Assembly (NCBI GenBank): GCA_020439025.1
Contig: JAGQTO010000120.1
Location: forward strand, 1,447 to 34,779
Source: Mycobacterium sp.
GTDB taxonomy: Bacteria; Actinomycetota; Actinomycetes; Mycobacteriales; Mycobacteriaceae
Direction: 5' to 3'
DNA length: 33,333 bases
Shown here: in pieces, positions 18,050 through 28,716 of the stretch
Layout: every line of letters begins with the position of its first letter
How positions within the stretch are numbered: position 1 is the first letter of the stretch
Translations under genes and position numbers: made by a program
The notes under the pieces: generated by a model
The model's database searches: none
Told to the model about the DNA's origin: nothing
The model's input: the letters and a program-made list of their open reading frames with translations, nothing else

Positions 18050-19006
18050 TCACCCTCCGGGCGCCGAGGTGGGCAGCACACGGGCGCCGTGCACCGGCCC
18101 ACTGGCGACCCGGACCGTCCGGCACACCCCTGCACCGGCCAGTTCACTGCCAACGTCGATTGCGGCCTCGGCCGACGCGCAAAGGAAGGCGCAGGTCGGT
18201 CCGGAACCGGAGACGATCCCGGCCAGCGCACCCGCCTCGACGCCGGCCCGCAACGTGCGGCGCAGCTCAGGCATCAGGCTCAGGGCGGCGGGCTGTAGAT
18301 CGTTGCCCAGCAGTGGCGCCAGGGCGTGCGGGTCGCCGCTGGACAGGGCCGCCAGCAGCGGCTCCGGATCCGACAACCGCGGCGGGTTGCCGTTGTCGCG
18401 CAGCCGGTCGATCTCGGCGTACACCGCCGGCGTCGACAGTCCCGCCGCGCCGAACGCGAGAACCCAGTGGAAGGTCGCGCGGGCCAGGACGGTCGTCAGT
18501 TCCTCGCCGCGCCCGGTTCCCAGCGCCGTACCGCCGTGCAGGGCGAAGGGAACGTCGCTGCCCAATTCAGCGGCCAGCGTGTGCAGGTCCCGGCGCGGAA
18601 CACCGAGCTCCCACAATTCATTCATCCCGACCAGTACCGCGGCCGCATCAGCGCTGCCTCCGGCCATTCCGCCGGCAGCCGGGATGGATTTGTCGATGAC
18701 GATCTCCACGTCCGGCGCACGCCCGACGTGCTCGGCCATGAGTTCCGCGGCCCGCCAGGCGAGGTTGCGGTCATCGACCGGGATCTCCTCGGCGCCCTCG
18801 CCGATCACCTTCAGTGAGATCACGTCGGCGGTGCGCAGGGTGACGTCGTCGGACAGCGAGACGGCGTGGAAGACGGTGGCCAGTTCGTGATAGCCGTCGG
18901 CGCGGCGGTCACCCACGCCCAGGTAGAGGTTGACCTTGCCGGGGACCCGCACGGTCACCGAGCCGGTGGTCACCCATTCCGCGGCTGTGCTGTCGTTGTA
19001 CGACAC
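18050..19006 (-). CDS. ispE: 4-diphosphocytidyl-2-C-methyl-D-erythritol kinase
   Basis: A GHMP-family kinase of 318 residues that phosphorylates CDP-methylerythritol with ATP in the MEP pathway, supplying isoprenoids such as decaprenyl phosphate and menaquinone. N-terminal [24 protein letters not shown], the glycine-rich ATP loop [16 protein letters not shown] (109-124), [18 protein letters not shown] and the C-terminal [12 protein letters not shown] are characteristic. I chose GTG 19006: a TACCCT box ends six bases before it, and other mycobacterial IspE proteins have a similar short extension. An internal GTG at 18973 would begin at TTGSVTV, close to the M. tuberculosis start, and cannot be excluded. 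It is the last gene of rpfB-ksgA-ispE, 31 bp after ksgA. Confidence 0.95.
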   Translation of the reverse strand: MSYNDSTAAEWVTTGSVTVRVPGKVNLYLGVGDRRADGYHELATVFHAVSLSDDVTLRTADVISLKVIGEGAEEIPVDDRNLAWRAAELMAEHVGRAPDVEIVIDKSIPAAGGMAGGSADAAAVLVGMNELWELGVPRRDLHTLAAELGSDVPFALHGGTALGTGRGEELTTVLARATFHWVLAFGAAGLSTPAVYAEIDRLRDNGNPPRLSDPEPLLAALSSGDPHALAPLLGNDLQPAALSLMPELRRTLRAGVEAGALAGIVSGSGPTCAFLCASAEAAIDVGSELAGAGVCRTVRVASGPVHGARVLPTSAPGG

Positions 19007-19012
19007 CGGACG

Positions 19013-19018
19013 AGGGTA
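19013..19018 (-). promoter_or_regulatory. Possible internal leaderless promoter for ispE
   Basis: TACCCT on the minus strand, six bases before GTG 19006, in the ksgA-ispE gap. It would let ispE be made independently of rpfB-ksgA. Confidence 0.4.
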
Positions 19019-19037
19019 ACGGCTGGCGAGGCAGGAA

Positions 19038-19940
19038 TCAGCGCGCGTCGACCGATTGCGCGTCATCCTCGGCATGCCGGGCGGTGCCCGAGCGCTCCAG
19101 CAGCCGGACGAAATCGGCGATGGTCAGGGTCTCGCCGCGTCGGGCCGGGTCGATACTGGCCGAGAGCAGCCGCTCCGCGGACTCGTTGCCGGAACCCGCC
19201 CAGTCCAGGAACGCGTTACGCACGGTCTTGCGCCGCTGCGCGAAGGCGATGTCGATCAGCTCGAAGACCTGCTGGCGGAACACATCATCGGTCGGCCACG
19301 GCGCGGTCTGGTAGCGATCGATCCGGACCAGCCCGGAATACACCCGCGGGATGGGCCAGAACACCGTCGGCGAGACCATGCCGTAGCGCCGGACGTCGCC
19401 GAAGAAGCGCACCTTGGCGCTCGGGACGCCGTACTCCTTGGTGCAGGGCTCGGCGGCCAGCCGTTCGGCCACCTCGGCCTGAACCATGACCATGGCGGTG
19501 CGGATGGACGGGAACTCGCAGAACAAATGCAGCAGGGCGGGGACGGCGATGTTGTAAGGCAGGTTGGCCACCACCGCGGTGGGCTGATCGGACAGATCGG
19601 TGCGGCGCAGACCCAGCACGTCGCGGTTGAGCACCGTCAGCCGGTGAATCTCACTGTGCGAGTGCTCGGCGATCGTCTTGGGCAGCCGTCCGGCCAGCAC
19701 CGGGTCGATTTCGACGGCGGTCACCCGCGCGCCGCGGTCGAGCAGGGCCAACGTGAGAGAACCGAGCCCCGGTCCGACCTCCAGAACATGGTCGGTTTTA
19801 CCGACTCCCGAGGAGGACACGATCCGGCGCAGCGTGTTCGCATCGTGAACGAAGTTCTGGCCCAAGGCCTTGCGAGGCCGGAAGTCGAGTTCCCTGGCGA
19901 TGTTCCTGATCTCGGTGCGAGTTAATAGCCGGATGGTCAT
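19038..19940 (-). CDS. rsmA: 16S rRNA adenine(1518/1519)-N6-dimethyltransferase
   Basis: KsgA/RsmA of 300 residues dimethylates two adjacent adenines in helix 45 of 16S rRNA late in 30S assembly, using S-adenosylmethionine; loss gives kasugamycin resistance. The start [17 protein letters not shown], the SAM motif [15 protein letters not shown] (53-67), AVEIDP and the catalytic NLPYN (126-130) are all present, as is the C-terminal [12 protein letters not shown]-binding region. Start ATG 19940 lies two bases after the rpfB TGA (TGACTATG), so it is translationally coupled to rpfB; the longer frame to 19976 would overlap rpfB needlessly. Confidence 0.97.
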   Translation of the reverse strand: MTIRLLTRTEIRNIARELDFRPRKALGQNFVHDANTLRRIVSSSGVGKTDHVLEVGPGLGSLTLALLDRGARVTAVEIDPVLAGRLPKTIAEHSHSEIHRLTVLNRDVLGLRRTDLSDQPTAVVANLPYNIAVPALLHLFCEFPSIRTAMVMVQAEVAERLAAEPCTKEYGVPSAKVRFFGDVRRYGMVSPTVFWPIPRVYSGLVRIDRYQTAPWPTDDVFRQQVFELIDIAFAQRRKTVRNAFLDWAGSGNESAERLLSASIDPARRGETLTIADFVRLLERSGTARHAEDDAQSVDAR

Positions 19941-19942
19941 AG

Positions 19943-22035
<2,093 letters not shown>

Positions 22036-22041
22036 CGCCAC

Positions 22042-22051
22042 ACCATAAGGT
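22042..22051. promoter_or_regulatory. Overlapping divergent -10 boxes of tatD and metG
   Basis: The ten bases ACCATAAGGT contain TAAGGT on the plus strand (nine bases before the metG ATG) and TATGGT on the minus strand (six bases before the tatD GTG). The central TA is shared. Both spacings fit leaderless transcripts and neither gene has a Shine-Dalgarno. Confidence 0.6.
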
Positions 22052-22060
22052 GATGTCGAC

Positions 22061-23626
22061 ATGAGCCAGGCCGACAAGACCCCGTTCTACGTGACGACCG
22101 CGATCGCCTACCCCAACGGCGCACCGCACGTCGGGCACGCCTACGAGTACATCGCCACCGACGCAATCGCGCGGTTCAAGCGGCTCGACGGTTTCGACGT
22201 GCGGTTTCTCACCGGAACCGACGAGCACGGCCTGAAGATGGCCCAGACCGCCGCCGCCGAGGGCCTGCCGACCGCCGAGTTGGCCCGCCGCAATTCCGAC
22301 GCCTTCCAGCGGCTCGACGAGATGCTGAACATTTCCTTCGACCGGTTCATCCGGACCACCGACCCCGACCACTACGCGGCCTCGACGGCGATCTGGCAGC
22401 GGATGGCCGAGCGCGGCGACATCTACCTCGACAGCTATTCGGGCTGGTATTCGGTACGCGACGAACGGTTCTTCACCGAGGCCGAGACCAACGTCGGCCC
22501 CGACGGCACCCGGGTCGCGACCGAGACCGGCACTCCGGTGACCTGGACCGAGGAGCAGACGTACTTCTTCCGGTTGTCGGCCTATGCCGAGCCCCTGCTG
22601 GCGCACTACGCGGCCAACCCGGACTTCATCGCCCCGGAGGTGCGCCGCAACGAGGTGATCAGCTTCGTCTCCGGCGGCCTGCGCGACCTGTCGGTATCGC
22701 GGACCTCGTTCGACTGGGGCGTGCCGGTGCCCGGCGATCCCGCGCACGTCATGTACGTCTGGGTCGATGCCCTGACCAACTACCTGACCGGTGCCGGCTA
22801 CCCTGACACCGACTCGTCGCTGTATCAGCGGTACTGGCCGGCGGATCTCCACATGATCGGCAAGGACATCATCCGGTTCCACGCCGTGTACTGGCCGGCG
22901 TTTCTGATGTCGGCGGGAATCCCGCTACCGCGCCGGGTGTTCGCGCACGGCTTCCTCTACAACCGGGGCGAGAAGATGAGCAAGTCGGTCGGCAACGTCG
23001 TCGACCCGGTGTCGCTGGTGCGCAGTTTCGGAGTCGATCAGGTCCGCTACTTCCTGCTACGCGAGGTGCCCTTCGGCCAGGACGGCAACTACAGCGAAGA
23101 GGCCATCATCGGCCGGATCAACACCGACCTGGCCAACGAGCTGGGCAACCTGGCGCAGCGTTCGCTGTCGATGGTGAACAAGAACCTCGGCGCCCGGGTT
23201 CCCGAGCCCGGCGAATTCTGCACCGAGGACACCGGTCTGCTGGAGTCGGCCGACTCCCTGCTGCCCCGGGTTCGCGAGGCCTTCGACAGCCAGGCGATGC
23301 ATCAGGGCCTGGAAGCCATCTGGCTGATGCTCGGGGCGGCCAACCGGTACTTCTCCGCCCAGGAGCCGTGGGTGCTGCGCAAGTCCGACGCCGAGGCCGA
23401 TCAGGAACGCTTCCGCACCGTGCTCTACACCACCCTCGAGGCGGTGCGGATCGCGGCGGTGCTGGTGCAGCCGGTGATGCCGGACTCGGCCGGCCGGCTG
23501 CTCGATCTGCTGGGCCAGCCGGCCGACCGGAGAGATTTCGCGGCCCTTGGTACACGGCTCACGCCGGGCACCGAGCTGCCCGCGCCCGCGGGGGTCTTCC
23601 CCCGCTACGAGCCGCCCGCCCCCTGA
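22061..23626 (+). CDS. metG: Methionyl-tRNA synthetase
   Basis: A 521-residue class I aminoacyl-tRNA synthetase that charges initiator and elongator tRNA-Met. The HIGH-type motif is [15 protein letters not shown] (HVGH 23-26), followed by FLTGTDEHG, and KMSKS lies at 305-309 in [14 protein letters not shown]. The connective domain (around [14 protein letters not shown]) lacks the paired CxxC zinc ligands, as in the MetRS2-type enzymes of mycobacteria. There is no C-terminal dimerisation (EMAP-like) domain, which fits the short form. Start ATG 22061 lies nine bases after a TAAGGT box and has no Shine-Dalgarno, so leaderless translation is likely. Confidence 0.98.
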   Translation: MSQADKTPFYVTTAIAYPNGAPHVGHAYEYIATDAIARFKRLDGFDVRFLTGTDEHGLKMAQTAAAEGLPTAELARRNSDAFQRLDEMLNISFDRFIRTTDPDHYAASTAIWQRMAERGDIYLDSYSGWYSVRDERFFTEAETNVGPDGTRVATETGTPVTWTEEQTYFFRLSAYAEPLLAHYAANPDFIAPEVRRNEVISFVSGGLRDLSVSRTSFDWGVPVPGDPAHVMYVWVDALTNYLTGAGYPDTDSSLYQRYWPADLHMIGKDIIRFHAVYWPAFLMSAGIPLPRRVFAHGFLYNRGEKMSKSVGNVVDPVSLVRSFGVDQVRYFLLREVPFGQDGNYSEEAIIGRINTDLANELGNLAQRSLSMVNKNLGARVPEPGEFCTEDTGLLESADSLLPRVREAFDSQAMHQGLEAIWLMLGAANRYFSAQEPWVLRKSDAEADQERFRTVLYTTLEAVRIAAVLVQPVMPDSAGRLLDLLGQPADRRDFAALGTRLTPGTELPAPAGVFPRYEPPAP

Positions 23627-23643
23627 ACCCCTCCCCACCCCCG

Positions 23644-23703
23644 GCGAGCAGACGCAAAAGTCTCCGCACGCCCGGCGTGTCGGAGACTTTTGCGTCTGCT
23701 CGC
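23644..23703. repeat. Long perfect inverted repeat between metG and pabB
   Basis: Two 23-bp arms, 23644-23666 and 23681-23703, are perfect reverse complements (left arm begins GCGAGCAGACGC, contains an AAAA run and ends GTCTCCG). The 14-base centre CACGC-CCG-GCGTG-T folds again into a 5-bp stem, so the whole forms one stem of about 28 bp with a single unpaired T. It starts 17 bases after the metG stop and ends just before the pabB ribosome-binding site. It can serve as a metG terminator; the cruciform size suggests a dispersed palindromic element. Confidence 0.95.
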
Positions 23704-23719
23704 GGTGAGGGCGCAAGCT

Positions 23720-25012
23720 ATGGCGATGCTGATCGAGCGGCTGGGCGCGCTGGGCGGGACCGCCGAGGTGCTGCGCGCCGTCGACGCCGGGACCCGCCGG
23801 TCGGGCCTGCCGCCGCCGGCCGCCCTGACCGGCGAATGGTTCGGCGCCGCGGCGGTCATCGCGCCGAGCCTCCAGACCGCTCCGGTGGATCCGGCCGAGG
23901 CCTTCCCGGTCACCCCTGGGAGTCGCACCGACGCGGTAGGGGGCGGCTGGATCGGCTACCTGTCGTATCCGGATCCGGGAGCCGACGAGGCGGCGCCGCG
24001 GATCCCGGTTGCCGCGGGCGGGTGGACCGACTGCGTTCTGCGGCTGGACCGCGAGGGCTGCTGGTGGTTCGAAAGCCTCTCCGGCACAGCCCTTCCCGGC
24101 TGGCTGGCAGCGGCCCTGACAACGCGCGCACCGGGGGGCGGATGCGAGATCACCTGGAGCCCACCGGATCCGGCTGAGCACCGCGGCGGTGTGCTGGCCT
24201 GCCTGGAGGCGATCCGGTCCGGCGAGGTGTATCAAGCGTGCGTGTGCACTCGTTTCACCGGCCGCGCCACCGGCTCCCCGCTGGACTTCTTCGCCGACGC
24301 GATGGATCGCACCGGCCCCGCCCGGGCGGCTTTCCTGGCCGGGACCTGGGGAGCGGTGGCCTCGCTGTCACCCGAACTCTTCCTGCGACGGACCGGGGAC
24401 CGGGTGGTCTCCAGCCCCATCAAGGGCACGCTGCCGCTGCACGCCGCGCCCGAGCTTCTGCGCGAATCCGCCAAGGACGTCGCGGAGAACGTCATGATCG
24501 TCGACCTCGTCCGCAATGACCTCGGCCGGGTCTCACGAACCGGATCGGTCACGGTGCCGGAACTGTTGGCCGTGCGGCCCGCACCCGGGGTCTGGCATCT
24601 GGTGTCGACGGTTTCGGCCCAGGTGCCTGCCGACCTGCCGGCGGCCGACCTGCTGGCCGCCACCTTCCCGCCGGCATCGGTCACCGGGACGCCGAAAACG
24701 CGTGCACGGCAACTCCTTTCGCAGTGGGAACCGCACCGACGCGGGGTGTACTGCGGTACGGTCGGCCTGGCCTCGCCGGCGGCCGGCTGGGAGCTGAATG
24801 TGGCCATCCGGACGGTGGAGTTCGACGCCGTCGGCGGCGCGGTTCTCGGCGTGGGCGGCGGTATCACCGCCGACTCCGACCCTGAGGCGGAATGGCAGGA
24901 ATGCCTGCACAAGGCCGCACCGATCGTGGGCCATCTCCCCGGTCCGGAACGCGCGGTACCGGGACCGCCACGCTCCTACTCGTCGGAGCGGGAGCGCAGC
25001 ACCGCCTCGTAG
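23720..25012 (+). CDS. pabB: Aminodeoxychorismate synthase component I
   Basis: A 430-residue chorismate-binding enzyme that aminates chorismate to aminodeoxychorismate for p-aminobenzoate and folate synthesis, working with a PabA/TrpG glutaminase. The N-terminal region has ALTGEWFGA and GGGWIGYLSYP. The C-terminal chorismate domain has SSPIKGTLP with the catalytic Lys of the PabB type, ENVMIVDLVRNDLGRV, FPPASVTGTPK and GGGITADSDPEAEW. The usual YQ-x-N segment reads GEVYQACVC. Start ATG 23720 follows GAGGG at eight bases; an ATG at 23726 and a GTG at 23705 are in frame. The 3' end overlaps the convergent rsmI gene by 37 bp. Confidence 0.94.
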   Translation: MAMLIERLGALGGTAEVLRAVDAGTRRSGLPPPAALTGEWFGAAAVIAPSLQTAPVDPAEAFPVTPGSRTDAVGGGWIGYLSYPDPGADEAAPRIPVAAGGWTDCVLRLDREGCWWFESLSGTALPGWLAAALTTRAPGGGCEITWSPPDPAEHRGGVLACLEAIRSGEVYQACVCTRFTGRATGSPLDFFADAMDRTGPARAAFLAGTWGAVASLSPELFLRRTGDRVVSSPIKGTLPLHAAPELLRESAKDVAENVMIVDLVRNDLGRVSRTGSVTVPELLAVRPAPGVWHLVSTVSAQVPADLPAADLLAATFPPASVTGTPKTRARQLLSQWEPHRRGVYCGTVGLASPAAGWELNVAIRTVEFDAVGGAVLGVGGGITADSDPEAEWQECLHKAAPIVGHLPGPERAVPGPPRSYSSERERSTAS

Positions 25013-25818
25013 AGTTCACGCCGGGCCGGTGCGCCCGGCCGGGTGGCGACCACTTCGGCACAGGCGTCCTTGAGCCGCCGCCCGCCCTCGACCAACCGCG
25101 CCACCTCTGCGACCAGCGAATCGATGTCCGCGACCGGGACAGCCCCGCCAAGCACCACGGTGACCTCGCCGAGGACGCCCTCGGCGGCCCACTCCGCGAG
25201 CTCGGCCAAGGTGCCCCGGCGGATCTCCTCGTGGGTTTTGGTCAACTCTCGGCACACCACCGCGCGGCGCCCGCCCCCCAGCTGCTCACCGGCGTCCGCC
25301 AGGCAGTCGGCCAATCTGCGGGGTGACTCGAAGAAGACCACGGTTCGCTCCTCAGCGGCCATCCCGGCCAGCCACGCGCGCCGGGCCGCTTGTTTGCGCG
25401 GCGCGAAACCCTCAAAGCAGAACCGGTCACTGGGCAGCCCGGACACCGCCAGAGCGGTGGTCACCGCCGACGGCCCCGGCAGACACGAGACCGGCAACCC
25501 GGCCGCCACGCAGGCCGTCACCAGCCGGTAGCCCGGGTCGTTGATGAGCGGCATGCCCGCGTCGCTGACGACCAGCACGCACGCACCCCCGGCGATCTCG
25601 GCGACCAGTGCAGGGACGCGCGACTCCTCGTTCTGGTCGAACAGGCTGACTACCCGCCCGCCTATCGTGACCCCCAGCGCCTGGGCCAGGACGCGCACCC
25701 GCCGGGTGTCCTCGGCGGCCACAACTTCCGCGCGGGCCAAGGCGTCGAGCAGGCGTTTCGAGGCGTCGGCGGGCTGGCCGAGCGGGGTCGCACCGAGGAG
25801 CAGGCGGCCGGCGGGCAT
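24976..25818 (-). CDS. rsmI: 16S rRNA (cytidine1402-2'-O)-methyltransferase
   Basis: RsmI, 280 residues, a tetrapyrrole-methylase-fold enzyme that adds the ribose methyl of m4Cm1402 in the ribosomal P site. Motifs: AAEDTRRVRVLA (35-46), SLFDQNEESR, the SAM-binding VLVVSDAGMPLINDPGYRLV, and PGPSAVTTALAVSGLPSDRFCFEGF; FFESPRRL and CRELTKTHEEIRRG follow. The usual N-terminal GTLYLVATPIGN reads GRLLLGATPLGQ here. Start ATG 25818 sits seven bases after a TAGGCT box. The 26-bp intergenic gap to the divergent pmt gene must hold both promoters. Confidence 0.95.
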   Translation of the reverse strand: MPAGRLLLGATPLGQPADASKRLLDALARAEVVAAEDTRRVRVLAQALGVTIGGRVVSLFDQNEESRVPALVAEIAGGACVLVVSDAGMPLINDPGYRLVTACVAAGLPVSCLPGPSAVTTALAVSGLPSDRFCFEGFAPRKQAARRAWLAGMAAEERTVVFFESPRRLADCLADAGEQLGGGRRAVVCRELTKTHEEIRRGTLAELAEWAAEGVLGEVTVVLGGAVPVADIDSLVAEVARLVEGGRRLKDACAEVVATRPGAPARRELYEAVLRSRSDE

Positions 25819-25825
25819 GCCACAG

Positions 25826-25835
25826 AGCCTACGAT
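25826..25835. promoter_or_regulatory. Overlapping divergent -10 boxes of rsmI and pmt
   Basis: AGCCTACGAT contains TACGAT on the plus strand (nine bases before pmt ATG 25845) and TAGGCT on the minus strand (seven bases before rsmI ATG 25818), again sharing one TA. The 26-bp gap leaves no room for leaders, so any -35 element would lie inside the opposite coding region. Confidence 0.6.
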
Positions 25836-25844
25836 TGTCCGCAA

Positions 25845-27395
25845 ATGACCATCACGGCCGACGACCTCGAGGCACCTGAGCGCCGCACCCCCGTCGTCAG
25901 CCCCGGCCCACTGGTTCCCGCCCCCGACTTCGGGCCGACCGACCGCCTGCGGGGCTGGGCGGCGACGGCGGTGATCGCGGCTCTCGCGGCGCTGACCCGG
26001 TTCATGAACCTGGGTTCGCCCACCGACGCCGGAACGCCGATCTTCGACGAGAAGCACTACGCACCGCAGGCCTGGCAGCTGCTGCACAACTTCGGGGTAG
26101 AGGACAATCCCGGTTTCGGCCTGGTGGTTCACCCGCCGCTCGGCAAGCAGTTGATGGCGGCGGGCGAGGCGGTATTCGGCTACACCGGGCTGGGCTGGCG
26201 GTTCAGTGGCGCGGTGTGCGGGGTGATCCTGGCCGTGCTGGTGATGCGCATCGTGCGGCGGATCAGCCGTTCGACGCTCATCGGCACGATGGCTGGAGTG
26301 CTGATGATCGTCGACGGCGTCAGCTTCGTGTCATCGCGCACCGCCTTGCTGGACGTGTTCATGACGCTGTTCGCCGTGGCCGCCTTCGGCGCGCTGATGG
26401 TCGACCGCGACGACGTCCGCCGGCGCCTGGACACCGCGCTGTGGGAGGGGCGCATCGCCGAAACCCCCTGGGGTCCAAGACTCGGCGTTCGCTGGTGGCG
26501 CTTCGGCGCGGGCGTGCTGCTGGGATTGGCGTGCGCGACGAAGTGGTCCGGGCTGTACTACGTCGCCTTCTTCGGGGTGATGACTCTGGCGATGGACGTC
26601 TCAGCGCGCCGGGCCTACCGGGTGCCGCGCCCGTGGATGGGAGTGCTGCGTCGGGACACCGGCCCGGCCGCGTACGTCTTCGGCCTGATCCCACTGGGGC
26701 TCTACCTGCTGGCCTACGCGCCGTGGTTCGCCTCCGAAACCGCGGTCAACCGGCACGAGGTGGGCCAGTCGATCGGGCCGCGGCAGTGGTGGCAGCCTCC
26801 GGACGCCATCAGATCGCTGTGGCACTACACCTACAAGGCCTACCACTTCCACTCCACGCTGACGAACTCCGCCGGGAACCACCATCCCTGGGAGTCCAAG
26901 CCGTGGACCTGGCCGATGTCGCTGCGTCCGGTGCTCTACGCCATCGACAACCAGGACGTGCCCGGCTGCGGAGCCGCCTCCTGCGTCAAAGCGGTCCTTC
27001 TGGTCGGCACGCCGACGATGTGGTTCCTGGCTATTCCGGTTCTGCTCTATGCCCTGTGGCGCGCCGTGGTGCGCCGGGACTGGCGCTACGCGGTGGTGCT
27101 GGTGGGTTATTTCGCCGGCTGGCTGCCGTGGCTGGCCAATATCGACCGGCAGATGTACTTCTTCTACGCGGTGCCCTTGGCGCCGTTCCTGATGATGGCG
27201 ATCGCCCTGATACTCGGCGACATCGTCTACCAACCGACCCGGAGCGCCGAACGACGCACCCTCGGGGTGATGGTCGCCAGCTGCTACCTCGCGCTGGCCG
27301 TCACCAACTTCGCCTGGCTCTTCCCGATCATGACCGGACTTCCGGTGTCCCAAATGACCTGGAACATGGAGATGTGGCTGCCGAGTTGGCGTTGA
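25845..27395 (+). CDS. pmt: Protein O-mannosyltransferase (GT39)
   Basis: A 516-residue polytopic membrane glycosyltransferase that moves mannose from polyprenyl-phosphomannose to Ser/Thr of proteins as they are exported through Sec; likely substrates include lipoproteins. A cytoplasmic N-terminus (1-38) precedes the first helix; the catalytic acidic pair sits in the first extracytoplasmic loop, FDEKHYAPQAWQLL (Asp68, Glu69). Repeated hydrophobic helices follow (e.g. 78-130 region, LGLACATKWSGLYYVAFFGVMTLAMDV, VFGLIPLGLYLLAY, and at least four near the C-terminus). The HxxHPWESKPWTWP loop is a family hallmark. Start ATG 25845 fits a leaderless message. Confidence 0.95.
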   Translation: MTITADDLEAPERRTPVVSPGPLVPAPDFGPTDRLRGWAATAVIAALAALTRFMNLGSPTDAGTPIFDEKHYAPQAWQLLHNFGVEDNPGFGLVVHPPLGKQLMAAGEAVFGYTGLGWRFSGAVCGVILAVLVMRIVRRISRSTLIGTMAGVLMIVDGVSFVSSRTALLDVFMTLFAVAAFGALMVDRDDVRRRLDTALWEGRIAETPWGPRLGVRWWRFGAGVLLGLACATKWSGLYYVAFFGVMTLAMDVSARRAYRVPRPWMGVLRRDTGPAAYVFGLIPLGLYLLAYAPWFASETAVNRHEVGQSIGPRQWWQPPDAIRSLWHYTYKAYHFHSTLTNSAGNHHPWESKPWTWPMSLRPVLYAIDNQDVPGCGAASCVKAVLLVGTPTMWFLAIPVLLYALWRAVVRRDWRYAVVLVGYFAGWLPWLANIDRQMYFFYAVPLAPFLMMAIALILGDIVYQPTRSAERRTLGVMVASCYLALAVTNFAWLFPIMTGLPVSQMTWNMEMWLPSWR

Positions 27396-27424
27396 TCCGC
27401 TGATCCGCTGATCGACTGATCGGC
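27393..27424 (+). repeat. Four tandem 8-bp repeats at the pmt stop codon
   Basis: TGATCCGC, TGATCCGC, TGATCGAC and TGATCGGC run head to tail starting with the pmt TGA. They lie in the 44-bp convergent gap between pmt and arcA. Confidence 0.85.
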
Positions 27425-27427
27425 GTC

Positions 27428-27441
27428 AGCCGCCGGCGGCT
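27428..27441. terminator. Palindrome at the pmt/arcA convergent junction
   Basis: AGCCGCC/GGCGGCT is a perfect 14-bp palindrome touching the arcA stop (27440-27442). It could form a bidirectional GC-rich hairpin, although the perfect symmetry leaves no loop without opening inner pairs and no T-run follows. Confidence 0.3.
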
Positions 27442-28648
27442 ACAACGGGTCCCGCGCCGCCGGGCACGACATGCAGCGCGGTCCGCCGCGGCCGGTACCC
27501 AGTTCGGCCGCCGAGATGGGCAGCACCTCGATTCCGGCGTCGGCCAACCGGGCGTTGGTCTTGGTGTTGCGCTCGTAGGCGACCACGACACCGGGCGCCA
27601 GGGCGAGAGTATTGTTGCCGTCGTCCCACTGCTCCCGCTCGGCGGTCACCGGGTCCAGTCCGGTGTCGATCACCCGAAGCCGGTCGATACCCATCGCCTC
27701 GGCCGCGGCGGTCACGAACGGCTGCTCGTCACCGATCCGCACCCCATCGGGAGTACGCCGGATGGGAAACGCCGAGAGCGAGTCCTGCACCGCCGGGTAC
27801 ATCACCATCGCATCGACGTCGACCATCGTGCACACCGTGTCCAGATGCATCGTCGCGCGCTGCTGGGCGATCGGCACGGCCAGCACCGTGTGCGCCAGTC
27901 CGTCGTCGAAGAGGCTACGCGCCAGCGCCTCCGCTCCGGCCGCCGTGGTTCGCTCCCCCACCCCGACCGCCACGACTCCCGATGTGAGCAGCAGCACGTC
28001 ACCACCCTCGACCGGGGCCGTGTGCGATTCGTAGGCCCGGCGCACCCCCAGGAAGCGGGGGTGATGGGCGTAGACCAGATCGGTCAGCGATGTCTCGCGC
28101 ATCCTGGCCGGCAGCGCCAGCGAGGTTATGGCGAAACGGGGCCCGATCCAGAACGACGAATCACGGGTGAACATCAGGTTGGGCAGCGGGTCGATGACGA
28201 AGTCGCCGCCGTGGTGCATACGACGTACCAGTGACGCGTCTCCCTTTGCGCCGAACGGGAGTTCGGTGAAGGTCATCCCGGCCATCAGCACCTGGGCCAG
28301 TTCAGCGGGCTGAAGGCCGCGAAGGTAGGACGAGAGTTCTTGCGCCAGCGGATAACCCAATCGCCGGCTGTCCACCGCGGCGGCGATGCCCTGCATCCGC
28401 GCGGCCCCGCTGGCCAGCGCCTCGGCGAGAAGCTCCGCGAGCAGCAGCACTTCCACTCCGCGGGAGCGCAACAGCGCGGCGAAGGCATCGTGCTCCTCCT
28501 GAGCGCGGGCCACCCAGGGCAGGCCGTCGAACAGCAAAGCGTCATTGTTGCGCGGGGTCAGTCGCTGGAGCTCGGCTCCGGGCCGGTGCAGGATTACAGC
28601 TCGCAGCCTGCCGACCTCGGAGTCGACACCCAAGTCGGTCGTGGTCAT
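27440..28648 (-). CDS. arcA: Arginine deiminase
   Basis: A 402-residue guanidino-modifying enzyme that converts L-arginine to citrulline and ammonia. Visible: [60 protein letters not shown] (catalytic His) and the C-terminal [16 protein letters not shown] with catalytic Cys392. No arcB or arcC genes lie next to it, so this is a stand-alone enzyme rather than an ADI fermentation operon; it may serve nitrogen supply or acid tolerance. Start ATG 28648 lies six bases after a TACGGT box, and the product then matches the 402-residue M. tuberculosis protein. The longer frame to 28687 has no support. Confidence 0.96.
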   Translation of the reverse strand: MTTTDLGVDSEVGRLRAVILHRPGAELQRLTPRNNDALLFDGLPWVARAQEEHDAFAALLRSRGVEVLLLAELLAEALASGAARMQGIAAAVDSRRLGYPLAQELSSYLRGLQPAELAQVLMAGMTFTELPFGAKGDASLVRRMHHGGDFVIDPLPNLMFTRDSSFWIGPRFAITSLALPARMRETSLTDLVYAHHPRFLGVRRAYESHTAPVEGGDVLLLTSGVVAVGVGERTTAAGAEALARSLFDDGLAHTVLAVPIAQQRATMHLDTVCTMVDVDAMVMYPAVQDSLSAFPIRRTPDGVRIGDEQPFVTAAAEAMGIDRLRVIDTGLDPVTAEREQWDDGNNTLALAPGVVVAYERNTKTNARLADAGIEVLPISAAELGTGRGGPRCMSCPAARDPL

Positions 28649-28654
28649 CAGTGA

Positions 28655-28660
28655 ACCGTA
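28655..28660 (-). promoter_or_regulatory. Candidate leaderless -10 box for arcA
   Basis: TACGGT on the minus strand with a six-base spacer to ATG 28648. Confidence 0.5.
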
Positions 28661-28704
28661 GCGTCCGGCGCCCCGACAGCCGATCAATTCGAACGCGTGT
28701 GCGA

Positions 28705-28710
28705 TACACT
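28705..28710 (+). promoter_or_regulatory. Candidate leaderless -10 box for the AlkB-like gene
   Basis: TACACT (within GATACACT, close to consensus) with a six-base spacer to GTG 28717. The two divergent -10 boxes of this gap are 44 bp apart and do not overlap, unlike those at tatD/metG and rsmI/pmt. Confidence 0.55.
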
Positions 28711-28716
28711 ACGGGG

